Shown one piece after another: positions 44,792 to 51,808 of a stretch of DNA of 64,000 nucleotides; positions within the stretch are counted from its first letter, which is position 1, and every line of letters begins with the position of its first letter. Location: the NCBI GenBank assembly GCA_964560875.1, contig CAZLMW010000031.1, positions 1-64,000 of the forward strand. The letters are read 5' to 3'. A model generated the notes under the pieces. The model was given only the letters and a program-made list of their open reading frames with translations, was not told the DNA's origin and made no database searches. A program made the position numbers and the translations under genes. This stretch comes from CAZLMW01 sp964560875. Lineage in GTDB: Bacteria; Myxococcota_A; UBA9042.

Positions 44792-46189
44792 ATGTTCGCA
44801 GCTCGAAGCCGCCCCGACGTGCTTGGCACCATCGTCATTTGCGCCGCGTCCCTGACCCTCGGCGGCTGTCTCGGCGACCAGGCCGGAACCAGCGTCGCTC
44901 CTTCGGGAAACGACGCGGGCGGCACGGCGACCGACGGCGGCGGCACGTCCAGCGGCGGCACGTCCAGTGACGGGGGCGCGGCAACCGGCGATGCAGCTTC
45001 GGCGAGCAAAGACGCCGGCCCCGCCAACAACTGCCCCAAACCGACCGGCCAGCGGCCCTCGCGTCGCAGCGAGCAGTCGGGCGCGTTCGATCCCATCAGC
45101 GGCAAACTCGTGATGTTCGGTGGCAGCTTCGCGGTGCCTGTCAACTGCGGCTTCCCGGCGTCGACCTTCGAGACCGAGACGTGGATCTACGACACCAAGT
45201 GCGACAGTTGGAGGCTGCACAAGGGCAAGACACCGCCGGCACGTGCCCGCAGCGCCGGCGTCTACCGCAGCAAGGGCCCCAACCCGATGCTGATCGTGAC
45301 CGGCGGCCGCTACAGACCCGGCAAATCCGGCTCGTACACCCTGCGCGACGACCTGTGGGGCTACGACTTCGGCAACGAAGCCTGGATCGAGCTCGCGCAG
45401 ACCAAGAAGCGGCCCGCCGCGCGCGCCAACGCGTCGATCGCCTACGACTCGACCAACGACGCGCTGCTCCTCTTTGGCGGCAACACATCCAAGAGCGGCC
45501 TGCAGATCAGCGCCCAACAAGACACCTGGCTGTTCGACTTCGAAAACTCGGCCTGGAAACAGCTCGCCGCCGCTCAGCCACCCAAACGACGCCTGTGGGC
45601 CGGCACGCTCTACGACCCCAAGCGCAAGCGCATGGTCATCTTCGGCGGCGGAGACGCAACCGCGTTCGCCAACACAGCCAAGTACATGGACGACCTCTGG
45701 GCGCTGTCCACCGATGGCACACACGCCACCTGGAAGCGCATCGACATGGGCAGCAACACCCGCCCCGACGGCCGCTTTTGGGCCGACCTCGCCTACGACG
45801 CCAAAAACGACCGCTACATCATGTTCGGCGGCCACGACGACAAGTCGCTGGGCAACCGCAACGACCTGTGGGCCTTCACGCCCAAGGACGGCCAGTGGAT
45901 CGTCATCAAGCAAGGCGACCTGCCCAACAAACCCGCCAACGGCTTTTGCAGCTTTCCGCCCGACTTCACCAAGCTCGAAGACGGCTCCCCCGAGCGGCGC
46001 TACGCCGGCATCTTCGCCGCGGGCCCCAACACCATCTGGCTCGCCGCCGGCAAGACCGACTGCGGCGTGATCGACGACCTCTTCAAGCTCGATCTCAACG
46101 GCTACAAGTGGACCGAAGTCACGTCGTCCACCGTCGGTAACAGTTGCATCCGAAAGGGCGGACTGACCTGCAATGATTACTGCTTCTAA
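44792..46189 (+). CDS. lipoprotein with kelch-type beta-propeller
   Basis: A 465-residue protein. The ATG at 44792 is chosen for the SD ggag 7 nt upstream; ATGs at 44768 and 44777 are in frame. The signal ends in the lipobox LGGC. A Gly/Ser/Thr/Asp stalk (GGGTSSGGTSSDGGAATGDA) reaches about residue 75. Six kelch-like blades follow: GKLVMFGGSF, MLIVTGGRY, ALLLFGGNT, RMVIFGGGD, RYIMFGGHDD and IWLAAGKTD, each with paired Trp/Tyr downstream. Kelch propellers bind proteins or carry out galactose-oxidase-like reactions; the Cys/Tyr copper site of the latter is not evident. Overlaps the next gene by 17 bp. Confidence 0.87.
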   Translation: MFAARSRPDVLGTIVICAASLTLGGCLGDQAGTSVAPSGNDAGGTATDGGGTSSGGTSSDGGAATGDAASASKDAGPANNCPKPTGQRPSRRSEQSGAFDPISGKLVMFGGSFAVPVNCGFPASTFETETWIYDTKCDSWRLHKGKTPPARARSAGVYRSKGPNPMLIVTGGRYRPGKSGSYTLRDDLWGYDFGNEAWIELAQTKKRPAARANASIAYDSTNDALLLFGGNTSKSGLQISAQQDTWLFDFENSAWKQLAAAQPPKRRLWAGTLYDPKRKRMVIFGGGDATAFANTAKYMDDLWALSTDGTHATWKRIDMGSNTRPDGRFWADLAYDAKNDRYIMFGGHDDKSLGNRNDLWAFTPKDGQWIVIKQGDLPNKPANGFCSFPPDFTKLEDGSPERRYAGIFAAGPNTIWLAAGKTDCGVIDDLFKLDLNGYKWTEVTSSTVGNSCIRKGGLTCNDYCF

Positions 46190-46751
46190 GCTCGTCTGCG
46201 TCGCCCTCTTTGCAGCCGTAACAGCCCTGAGCGGCTGCTCGGAAAACGGGACCGACGAGCCGGACACCAGCGCGACCGACACCGCGTCAACGGCCGACAC
46301 CGGCTCTGGCGCTGATTCCGCCGCAGTCAACACGAATAAGGGCGACACGAATAAAGACGGCCCGGTCTTCATCCTCGGCACCAACAAGACCGGCAAGTCG
46401 ACGCCCGAGTTCTTCAAGCCGGTGCCCGAAAACAGCGAGCTCAACGTCGAGTTTGGGCCCCAAGGCCTGTGGATGGTCGTGCTGGCCTTCAAGACCAAGG
46501 GCTTGCTCAAGCCGCCCATGCTGCTCGGTGGCCGGGTCGAGATGGACGGCGCGCTGCTCGGTGAACTCAAGCTCGCCAAACAAAAGCTGCTGCCCGGCGG
46601 CGATGACCATCACTACTACTACAACTTCTTCCTGGTCGTGGCCCCCGAAGGTGTCGCCGGCAAGAAGGCGATCATCACTTTCACGGCGTCGGACAAGGAC
46701 GGCGAGAAGGTGAATATCAAGCACCCGGTCATCCTCACGGGCGGTAAATGA
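46173..46751 (+). CDS. small stalked lipoprotein of unknown function
   Basis: A 192-residue protein starting within the last 17 bp of the kelch gene, so translation is probably coupled. Lipobox LSGC; a Thr/Asp/Ser stalk (SATDTASTADTGSGADS) to about residue 55; and a beta-rich domain of about 120 residues with GLWMVVLAFKTKGLLKPPM and HHYYYNFFLVVAPEGVAGK. An Ig-like fold is possible but no family was recognised. Confidence 0.8.
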   Translation: MITASKLVCVALFAAVTALSGCSENGTDEPDTSATDTASTADTGSGADSAAVNTNKGDTNKDGPVFILGTNKTGKSTPEFFKPVPENSELNVEFGPQGLWMVVLAFKTKGLLKPPMLLGGRVEMDGALLGELKLAKQKLLPGGDDHHYYYNFFLVVAPEGVAGKKAIITFTASDKDGEKVNIKHPVILTGGK

Positions 46752-46881
46752 CCGAGCCCGGCGAGAAACGGCGATCCGCTTTGCCGCTCCCCCTCCGCTC
46801 CCTGTACCACTGAAGCGCTGGCCGAAAATTGAGAGATCGCGATTGCCGCCTATCCTGATCCTCCGACCCGCGGAGTTCAGG

Positions 46882-47991
46882 ATGAAGACGACGACCCCAG
46901 CGATCCTCACAGTGTGCTTGACCCTCGCCCTGGCCGCGTGCGGCGGCGACGAAAACGAAGCGAAGGCCGACAGCGGCGGCAACGACAACGACACCGGCAC
47001 CATCGCGGACAACGATACGGCTGCGGCGAGTGATACGGCGACGGCGAAAGACACGGCGACGGCGAAAGACACGGCTGGGGCGACCGACACGGGTTCGGCG
47101 AAAGACACGGCGACAGCGAAAGACACGGCTGGGGCGACCGACACGGGTTCGGCGAAAGACACGGCTGGGGCGACCGACACGGGTTCGTCGACAGATACCG
47201 CGACAGCGACGGATGCGGGTTCGGTGACAGATACCGCGACGGCGACCGACACGGGTTCGGTGACAGATACCGCGACGGCGACGGACACCGGTTCGGCGAC
47301 AGATACCGCGACGGCGTCGGATACGGCTACGGCCCCAGACACGGGCTCGGCAGCAGACACGGGCTCGGCAGCAGACACGGGATCGCCGGGCGCTGATGAC
47401 GGGCACGTTTCGCCTCCTGACGCAGGCGCTCCTCCGACCGATGCCGGAACGCCCACAGGCAAATACAACTGGTACAAGACGTGCGGCGACCCCGTCTGCA
47501 AGGGCTGGTCGGCCAAGCCGGGCGTCGCGCTGTGCACCACCGAGAAGGTCGGCGACAAGTGCGCCACCATGGCCGCCAAGTGCGACCCCAAGGACGGCTG
47601 CAACGCGACCTACATCTGCAGCGACAAAGACCCCAAGGGCGGCCCTGGTGGCTGCCCCATCTCGCTGCGCGCGGCCAAGAAGCAGATCCGCTACCTCGAC
47701 GCCCGCTGGGAGAGCCGCTACGCCGCTGAGCTCTACGACATGAAGCTCGCAACCTGGCGCTACAAGGCCGGCGACGGCAGCAAGAAGCTCGGCATTATCA
47801 TCGAAGACGCCCCGCGCAGCATCGCCATCGACGGCCGTGGCGACCGCATCGACCTCTACAGCTACACCTCGCTCGCAATCGCCGCCATCAAGCAGCAGCG
47901 CCGCCAGATCGACGCACAAAACCGCCAAATCGACGCGCTCCGGGGCCAACTCCACCAGCTCCGCGCCCAGGTCGAGCAGCTGCGGAAATAG
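46882..47991 (+). CDS. stalked lipoprotein with S74-like chaperone domain and coiled coil
   Basis: A 369-residue protein. The ATG at 46882 has ggag at 46871-46874. Lipobox LAAC; a long Asp/Thr/Ala/Gly stalk of near-perfect repeats (KDTAGATDTGSAKDTA) covers about residues 30-175. A short Cys segment follows, then residues about 270-369 resemble the peptidase S74 intramolecular chaperone of phage tail spikes: RYLDARWESRYAAELYDMKL, KLGIIIEDAP, DRIDLYSYTSLAIAAIKQQ and a final Gln/Arg coiled coil (RRQIDAQNRQIDALRGQL). The SD-x-RLK self-cleavage site is not evident, so a trimerising role without cleavage is inferred. Confidence 0.75.
   Translation: MKTTTPAILTVCLTLALAACGGDENEAKADSGGNDNDTGTIADNDTAAASDTATAKDTATAKDTAGATDTGSAKDTATAKDTAGATDTGSAKDTAGATDTGSSTDTATATDAGSVTDTATATDTGSVTDTATATDTGSATDTATASDTATAPDTGSAADTGSAADTGSPGADDGHVSPPDAGAPPTDAGTPTGKYNWYKTCGDPVCKGWSAKPGVALCTTEKVGDKCATMAAKCDPKDGCNATYICSDKDPKGGPGGCPISLRAAKKQIRYLDARWESRYAAELYDMKLATWRYKAGDGSKKLGIIIEDAPRSIAIDGRGDRIDLYSYTSLAIAAIKQQRRQIDAQNRQIDALRGQLHQLRAQVEQLRK
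47062..47187. repeat. 36-bp repeats in the stalk coding region
   Basis: Three copies of a 36-bp unit lie at 47062-47097, 47116-47151 and 47152-47187, inside a wider field of shorter Asp-Thr-Ala-coding repeats (about 47036-47330). The 36-bp period keeps the reading frame, so the stalk can change length by recombination. Confidence 0.8.
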
Positions 47992-48260
47992 CGCCTGCCA
48001 AAAAGCCGCCCGCCAATACCTGTTGGATCATTTCGGCTTACACGACACCAGCGGAAAACGACCAACTTTCGGGTACTTTTTGGCCGTCGAAGGTGTTGAC
48101 ACGGCCAGCGCACAGGCATAGATACCCGCGTCCGGCCGAGGTCCGTGGCGACTTTCCGTCCCTCGACCGGATATCCCTGAAATCCACGGCATCGTTTTCG
48201 CGCCGTCGGCGTGCGTCCCGAGCTATTCGGGCCGTCGCTCCGACGTCGCAGGAGGTAGTT

Positions 48261-48623
48261 ATGTTGCGCAAGTGCATGATCGCTTCGGTGTTCGCCGCGA
48301 TGCTCCTATCCGGATGCGCCGACCTGTCTTCCGACCCCCGCGTGGGGCCGCTTCCAACCACCAAACCAGTCCCCTTGGTACGCTATTGGGACGGCGTTGC
48401 GTTCACGACGACTGAAGTTGAGGCGGTGCTCGCCTATGTGAACACGGTCGACGTGGACACGCTTGACCTCGATGTCGGCCTCGACCGGCGTGCGGCCAGG
48501 AGCATCGTCCAAGCCCAGCCCATCACGACGATGAACCGGCTCTCGAGCTTGTACTTCGTTGGCAAGGTGACGCTGCGCAAACTCAAGGTCGCCGTCAAAA
48601 CCCCGCCGCCACCCGTCGGATAG
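48261..48623 (+). CDS. small lipoprotein with helix-hairpin-helix motifs
   Basis: A 120-residue protein with an excellent SD (aggaggtag). The signal MIASVFAAMLLSGC carries the lipobox LSGC. From residue about 50 the sequence resembles the two HhH motifs of ComEA: VNTVDVDTLDLDVGLDRRAARSIV and TTMNRLSSLYFVGKVTLRKL. Such motifs usually bind DNA non-specifically, which suggests surface DNA binding; ComEA homologues in uptake systems are periplasmic, not lipoproteins. The 269 bp upstream (47992-48260) hold no recognised gene. Confidence 0.65.
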   Translation: MLRKCMIASVFAAMLLSGCADLSSDPRVGPLPTTKPVPLVRYWDGVAFTTTEVEAVLAYVNTVDVDTLDLDVGLDRRAARSIVQAQPITTMNRLSSLYFVGKVTLRKLKVAVKTPPPPVG

Positions 48624-48727
48624 CGCTCGCGAAGCGCTGCCGTGAACGGTCGCAGCTCCGAGTCCAACGCGCCGTTGCAACCTGGGCCGCCTCGTATTCT
48701 ATGATGCAGCCCATTGCGAGGTGAATC

Positions 48728-49693
48728 ATGAAGACGATCGCGCGCTCTGCGCTCTACGCGGCGCTGGCATCTGCAACGGTGTGGGCCGGCTGCAGCGACG
48801 ACGAACCGACGACGACCACGACCGACGCCGGTGTGAACCTGCCCGAGACGTGGTCATCTTCGGAGGTGGCGTCCGCCCAGGACACAGTTTCCGATGTCGG
48901 GTCCGGGTCGGACACGGGTCCAATGGCGGATTCGGGCTCCGCTGGCGATTCGGGTTCTGGCGTCGATTCGGGTTCTGGCGTCGATTCGGGTTCTGGCGTC
49001 GATTCTGGATCGGTAGTCGACTCCGGTTCTGTCGTCGATTCTGGTCCCATGGTCGACTCCGGTTCCGTCGCAGATTCGGGCTCGGTCGATTCGGGTTCTG
49101 GTGTCGATTCGGGTTCTGCAGCTGACTCCGGATCGGTCGCAGATGCGGGTTCTGGCGTCGATTCGGGCCCCACTTCGGGCGATGCGTCCGCGTCGTGCAC
49201 CGCCGGCAAGCTGCGCCGTTGCTGGGTGGAATGCGTTCAGAAGTACCCGGCCGGCTGCATTCACGGCGACGTTCCGCCGCGGATTCCGGGTGTGCAGCAC
49301 TGCACGGCCGGGACGTGGGGGGCCTGCAAGACACCGATCGCCTGCACCGAGTTGGCCGGTTCGTGCGTCAACGCCGCCAAGCAACCCGTGACCTACACGT
49401 GCCTGGACGGCTCCGCGAAGAACGGCCAGTTCCACTGCATCAAGCCCCTCGGCGCCAAGTGCGCGACGTCGTTTTGGGCCGGCTACGGCGCCACCGATTG
49501 CCCCCACCTGTGCACGACCCAGGCCGATCAGTGCGCCACCAAGGGCGCCAAACGCGCCTGCGAAGTGCACTGCGACAAGCCCGACGGGGCGGTCGTCAAG
49601 GGCACGCAGACGTGCTCCGAGCTGTGCAAGACCAAGGTCTGGGGCGTCTGCCTGACCGGCGACGGCTGCTGGAAAAAAGCCGGTTCGCCGTAG
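48728..49693 (+). CDS. Cys-rich stalked lipoprotein
   Basis: A 321-residue protein with SD gaggtga upstream. Lipobox VWAGC; a Ser/Gly/Asp/Val stalk of SGSGVD-type units (residues about 50-155); and a C-terminal domain of 165 residues with some 20 cysteines (CTAGKLRRCWVECVQKYPAGC, CSELCKTKVWGVC, GDGCWKKAG). The disulfide module differs from the CDDGNPCT type of the larger proteins. A TATGAT sequence at 48700-48705 may be its -10 element. Confidence 0.8.
   Translation: MKTIARSALYAALASATVWAGCSDDEPTTTTTDAGVNLPETWSSSEVASAQDTVSDVGSGSDTGPMADSGSAGDSGSGVDSGSGVDSGSGVDSGSVVDSGSVVDSGPMVDSGSVADSGSVDSGSGVDSGSAADSGSVADAGSGVDSGPTSGDASASCTAGKLRRCWVECVQKYPAGCIHGDVPPRIPGVQHCTAGTWGACKTPIACTELAGSCVNAAKQPVTYTCLDGSAKNGQFHCIKPLGAKCATSFWAGYGATDCPHLCTTQADQCATKGAKRACEVHCDKPDGAVVKGTQTCSELCKTKVWGVCLTGDGCWKKAGSP
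48947..49072. repeat. 18-bp tandem repeats in the stalk coding region
   Basis: Three exact copies of gattcgggttctggcgtc (48947-48964, 48965-48982, 48983-49000) continue as degenerate 18-bp units to about 49072. Each unit codes for six residues of the Asp-Ser-Gly stalk. Confidence 0.85.
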
Positions 49694-49706
49694 CCCCTCC
49701 GGGCTA
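49691..49706 (+). terminator. hairpin at the stop of the Cys-rich stalked lipoprotein
   Basis: tagccc/gggcta with a ctcc loop overlaps the stop codon. No T-run follows, so it is at best a weak or factor-dependent terminator. Confidence 0.3.
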
Positions 49707-50016
49707 GCCGCAATGCCCGTCACTGAGGGTGTAAGGCTATGATTCTCAGTGCTTTCCAGGGCGTCGATCGCCTTGGGCGCAACGGTTGTCTTGGGTGTCC
49801 TCTCTCCTCGCCAGCCGTTGGCAGGTGGAGAGCATCCACCGCCTGCGGCGACCACGGTGAACGAAACTGACGTCGGTATTGGGCAGAAGGAGGCGGCCTG
49901 AGGTGTTGAGTTTCTACTTAGTATGGTGATGTGCCGTTCCGTCATGTTTTCAGAATGTTCCGGCCTAAACGATCGGCATTGGGGTTGGCCGTCCTTAGCC
50001 GACTGTCTGCATCGCG
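49694..50016. other. intergenic stretch without a recognised gene
   Basis: These 323 bp between convergent genes show no convincing ORF on either strand. An AT-rich tgagtttctacttagtatgg at about 49905-49925 is unusual for this genome and could be a promoter remnant. Nothing else stands out. Confidence 0.6.
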
Positions 50017-50667
50017 CTACGGGGCCAGGGCGTCCGTGTCGGTGACGCCGCTCGCGAGCAAGGCGACGCGTTTGGCCAGCGGGCCCATCGGGGAGTCCTT
50101 TTGGGGCACCCCCGCCGCGCTGGGACCGGCCGCTTTACCATCGAAGCGGGCCGTGCCGAAGTAGGGGACAAACGTGTAGCTGTAGCCGGCTTTCTGGAGG
50201 CGCTCTCCATCCCGGTCCGCGTCGAATTCGAGAAACCGCAGGCCCTTGAGTTGCGCGTCCAGCTCGCCGGCCAGGACCGCTTTCTTGAAACGCTTGCAGG
50301 GCTCACACCAGGTCGCGCCGACGTAGACAAGCGTCCGGCGATTGGCTTCGGTGGCGGCGACCAGCTCGTCGGAGATCGCGAGCGCAACGTCGCCGGCTGC
50401 GATTCCGCGCACAATGTCCACCGCGCCCGACGGGCTGGCGTGGACGGCGCGCACAGCTTCGGCCACGGGCTCTGGTGGCGCTTGTCTCCCGCTCGGAGCG
50501 CTGGATTTCAAGGTTGTTGCGGCGGTCGCCTTCGCCGAGGCCGGTTTTTCGGACTTTTTGGCACACCCCGTCGCTACAAGCCCGACGCACAGGGCTGCTG
50601 CGAGGGGTGGTAGCGCTTTGGCCGCCACGGGTGGTTGTCGCTTGATGGCGTCACATTTGGGGTTCAT
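50017..50667 (-). CDS. thioredoxin-like lipoprotein
   Basis: A 216-residue protein with a lipoprotein signal (PPLAAALCVGLVATGC, lipobox VATGC). The C-terminal 120 residues form a thioredoxin-like domain with LVYVGATWCEPCKRFKKAV (CEPC redox pair near residue 120) and YTFVPYFGTARFDGK, where the cis-Pro is kept. The start is uncertain: a 21-bp tandem repeat supplies ATGs at 50667 and 50688, and the frame is open to 50793. It may reduce or make disulfides in the many Cys-rich exported proteins nearby; that link is inferred. Divergent from the UDG-like gene. Confidence 0.8.
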   Translation of the reverse strand: MNPKCDAIKRQPPVAAKALPPLAAALCVGLVATGCAKKSEKPASAKATAATTLKSSAPSGRQAPPEPVAEAVRAVHASPSGAVDIVRGIAAGDVALAISDELVAATEANRRTLVYVGATWCEPCKRFKKAVLAGELDAQLKGLRFLEFDADRDGERLQKAGYSYTFVPYFGTARFDGKAAGPSAAGVPQKDSPMGPLAKRVALLASGVTDTDALAP

Positions 50668-50702
50668 GGCGCAACATTTGGGGTTCATGGCGCAACATTG
50701 CC
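50645..50702. repeat. 21-bp tandem repeat over the start of the thioredoxin-like gene
   Basis: Two full units and a partial one (50645-50665, 50666-50686, 50687-50702). On the minus strand each codes for MNPKC(C/D)A, so each copy adds a potential start codon. Confidence 0.8.
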
Positions 50703-50761
50703 GGACCGAACGGGCACAGGCCAGTCTTCTCGTCGCCGCTTCCAACCGATACGCTGTGGGC

Positions 50762-51499
50762 ATGGAATTGCAGCAGCGCCAGGAATTGCTCAAGGATGTC
50801 GCCGCGGCGCTGCGTTGGGCGCGGTTTGGCGGCTATCAGCGTGTGCAGCGTGTCGCGGGGGCTGAGCCTGAGCAGGCCGCGGCACCTGTCGAGTCAGCTC
50901 GGCCGGCCGCGTCAATTGGGCCGGTCGAGTCAACTGGGCCGGTCGAGTCAACGGGGCCCGCCGCTTCGCCAGCATCGTCTCCAGCCGCCGCTCCAATCGC
51001 CAAGAAGGGCGCCAGGCCGGCTGTGGAGACCGCCCCCGCTGCAACTGCGCCCGTTGTCCTGGCGTGGTCGACCGGTCCGACTGACGCGCGCGTTTGCCTG
51101 GTTGTCGCCGGCGCCGCTGACGCGATCAAAGCGGACCCATGGGCAGGTGCAGAGGGCGCGTTGCTGGCCAAGATGGTCGGTGCGATGAAGCTCACTTCCG
51201 ATGCCATCTATGCCGTCGCCTTGACCGAAGTTGCCGCTGACGATGTGCCGGGTGATCGGCCGCCTTCGCTCGGCCAACAGCTCAAATCCTTGCGACCGGA
51301 TGTCTTGCTCGTTTTCGGCGAGCGCGCGGCCCACCTGATGTTGCGAACCGATCGGCGAATCGATGACCTGCGCGGCCAGTGGCGCAAGCTCGCCGGCATC
51401 CCGACGATGGTGACGTACGGTCCGCGGTTGTTGCTCGAGATGCCGATGTTCAAGGCCGCTGCGTGGAAGGATCTGCAGGATGTGATGAAGAACCTGTAG
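50762..51499 (+). CDS. family-4 uracil-DNA glycosylase-like protein, probably inactive
   Basis: A 245-residue protein. Residues 1-25 (RQELLKDVAAALRWARFGG) and an Ala/Pro/Ser linker precede a domain with the layout of Udg4 enzymes: VAGAADAIKADPWAGAEGALLAKMV aligns with the GEAPG...PFVGRAGxLL active-site region, SLRPDVLLVFGERAAHLML with the central strand, DDLRGQW with the DNA-binding loop, and TYGPRLLLEMPMFKAAAWKDLQ with the TYHPAYLLR motif. The catalytic acid/Gly motif and the motif His are changed, and the four Fe-S cysteines are missing (a single Cys remains). The fold assignment is from the family pattern; loss of glycosylase activity is inferred. Confidence 0.7.
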   Translation: MELQQRQELLKDVAAALRWARFGGYQRVQRVAGAEPEQAAAPVESARPAASIGPVESTGPVESTGPAASPASSPAAAPIAKKGARPAVETAPAATAPVVLAWSTGPTDARVCLVVAGAADAIKADPWAGAEGALLAKMVGAMKLTSDAIYAVALTEVAADDVPGDRPPSLGQQLKSLRPDVLLVFGERAAHLMLRTDRRIDDLRGQWRKLAGIPTMVTYGPRLLLEMPMFKAAAWKDLQDVMKNL

Positions 51500-51517
51500 C
51501 GCACCGACCCGCCCATA

Positions 51518-51605
51518 TTCGGCGTAACCTGGCTCGGTGTTCGGCGTAACCTGGCTCGGTGTTCGGCGTAACTTGGCTCGGTATTCGGCGTAACCCGGCT
51601 GGGCC
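51518..51605. repeat. four 22-bp tandem repeats, non-coding
   Basis: The unit ttcggcgtaacctggctcgg plus two bases recurs at 51518, 51540, 51562 and 51584 with few changes. The 22-bp period is not a multiple of three and both strands lack a convincing gene, so the array is intergenic. It fills part of the 309 bp between the UDG-like gene and the peptidase gene; the rest shows no gene. Confidence 0.9.
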
Positions 51606-51808
51606 AAGTCGCCGCGCCGCGGTCGGAAATCGCCCATAATCCCCTGTAACCTTACGGAATCTCCACGAATTGCCAAACGCCTCTTGTTGACCCCAATACG
51701 CGGCGGCTCTACACTCGATCATTGCGTCCCCTCGCCATTTTGCGGGGGGCCTGGCGCGCGGGCGACGCAACGAGCAACGCCTGTCGCAGCCGTGGAGGCG
51801 CCTTGGAC

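Noticed and set aside
44735..46579. 614-codon open frame on the minus strand
   Set aside because: Antisense to the kelch and small lipoprotein genes, which have lipoboxes, SD sites and kelch blades; the antisense protein is low-complexity Val/Ala/Gly/Arg.
51518..51605. CRISPR array
   Set aside because: The 22-bp units are directly adjacent without unique spacers, and no cas gene is present.
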